6,278 bases of DNA. Source: Pseudomonas sp. (GTDB lineage: Bacteria > Pseudomonadota > Gammaproteobacteria > Pseudomonadales > Pseudomonadaceae). The position numbers and the translations under genes were made by a program. Below are positions 5,644-6,278 of this stretch, one piece after another. Each line of letters opens with the position of its first letter. Within the stretch, counting starts at the first letter, position 1. The notes under the pieces were generated by a model. The model was not told the origin of the DNA. It saw only the letters and a program-made list of their open reading frames with translations, and did not search any database. The stretch lies in assembly GCA_029239415.1 (NCBI GenBank), contig JAQZAY010000229.1, forward strand, positions 1 to 6,278, in the 5' to 3' direction.

Positions 5644-6278
5644 GCGCCGCCATCGACGACAACGGGCTGCTCGAGCATGCCAACCAGAGCATCGCCGTGG
5701 GCTCCAAGAGCTTTGCCGCCGCCTCCCGGCTGTTCGACCGCGCCACCCGCCGTTCGGCCGTGATGCTCTATGCCTGGTGCCGCCACTGCGACGACGTGAT
5801 CGACGGCCAGCAGGCCGGCCATGATGCCGTGCCCGTCAGCCGCGCCCAGGCCGAACAGAGCCTGGCCCTGCTAGAGGCCCAGACCCATGCGGTTTACCAG
5901 GGCCAGCCCTTGAACGACCCGGCCTTCGCTGCGTTGCGCGATGTAGTTGATCGCCATGACATACCGCGTGGCGAGGCCCTGGACCTGCTGCGCGGGTTCG
6001 AGATGGACGTGACCGAGCATCGCTATCGCACGCTCGACGATACCTTGCAGTACTGCTACCACGTGGCCGGCGTGGTCGGGCTGATGATGGCGCGGGTCAT
6101 GGGCGCCAAGGATGCCATGACCCTGGACCGCGCCTGTGACCTGGGGCTGGCCCTGCAGCTCACCAACATCGCGCGGGATATCGTCGACGATGCGCGCGTA
6201 GGGCGTTGCTACCTGCCGGAGCGCTGGCTGCAGGACAAGAATATCCCTGCCCAGCACCTGGCCGACCCTGCCAACCGT
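5640..6278 (+). CDS. crtB: Phytoene synthase, N-terminal part (cut by window edge)
   Basis: Open frame from the ATG at 5640 to the last base, exactly 213 codons, starting MSAAIDDNGLLEHANQSI. Phytoene synthase condenses two GGPP head-to-head via prephytoene diphosphate, giving 15-cis phytoene, the first committed carotenoid step; it is membrane-associated. Seen: GSKSF (21-25), the first synthase signature YAWCRHCDDVID with aspartates at 51, 52 and 55, RGFEMDV (118-124), YCYHVAGVVGLMM (138-150) and the second signature LGLALQLTNIARDIVDDARVGRCYLP (start 168, end 193) with DIVDD at 180-184. Both Mg-diphosphate aspartate clusters are intact. Family members are about 300-310 aa, so roughly the last 100 residues lie beyond the window. 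The ATG overlaps the crtI stop (ATGA) and is preceded by GGAGGA. It is the last visible gene of the operon. Confidence 0.96.
   Translation, partial: MSAAIDDNGLLEHANQSIAVGSKSFAAASRLFDRATRRSAVMLYAWCRHCDDVIDGQQAGHDAVPVSRAQAEQSLALLEAQTHAVYQGQPLNDPAFAALRDVVDRHDIPRGEALDLLRGFEMDVTEHRYRTLDDTLQYCYHVAGVVGLMMARVMGAKDAMTLDRACDLGLALQLTNIARDIVDDARVGRCYLPERWLQDKNIPAQHLADPANR

Overview
The window holds most of a carotenoid (zeaxanthin-glucoside type) biosynthesis cluster from a high-GC Gram-negative bacterium. The encoded proteins closely resemble the Pantoea/Erwinia-type Crt enzymes as I remember them. The GC-rich sequence, at roughly two thirds G+C with strong third-position bias, suggests a yellow-pigmented gammaproteobacterium, perhaps a Pseudomonas. 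That placement is inference and not proven by the sequence.

Layout. Positions 1-431 (minus strand) hold the first 143 codons of crtE, GGPP synthase, which runs off the left edge. Positions 432-657 are a 226-bp divergent intergenic region, AT-richer than its surroundings, with a short imperfect 12-bp tandem repeat and an 8-bp TTGTACAA palindrome. From 658 to the right edge, five plus-strand genes are packed without gaps: a type 2 isopentenyl diphosphate isomerase (idi/fni, 658-1701), crtX (1698-2990), crtY (2990-4156), crtI (4153-5643) and crtB (5640 to the window end, 213 codons, 3' end missing). Every junction in this operon overlaps: ATGA at three and TGATG at one.

How the genes work together. 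Idi balances IPP and DMAPP, CrtE makes GGPP, CrtB condenses two GGPP to phytoene, CrtI desaturates phytoene to lycopene, and CrtY cyclises lycopene to beta-carotene. CrtX glucosylates zeaxanthin. The beta-carotene hydroxylase (CrtZ) needed to connect CrtY to CrtX is not in the window and probably lies just outside it.

The chemistry is well known, and I see no undescribed enzyme system here. The points most worth a second look are the divergent crtE orientation, the possible operator elements in the intergenic region, complete translational coupling of the operon, and a few substitutions at normally conserved motif positions (notably in CrtY). No tRNA, rRNA, mobile element, CRISPR array or terminator was seen.
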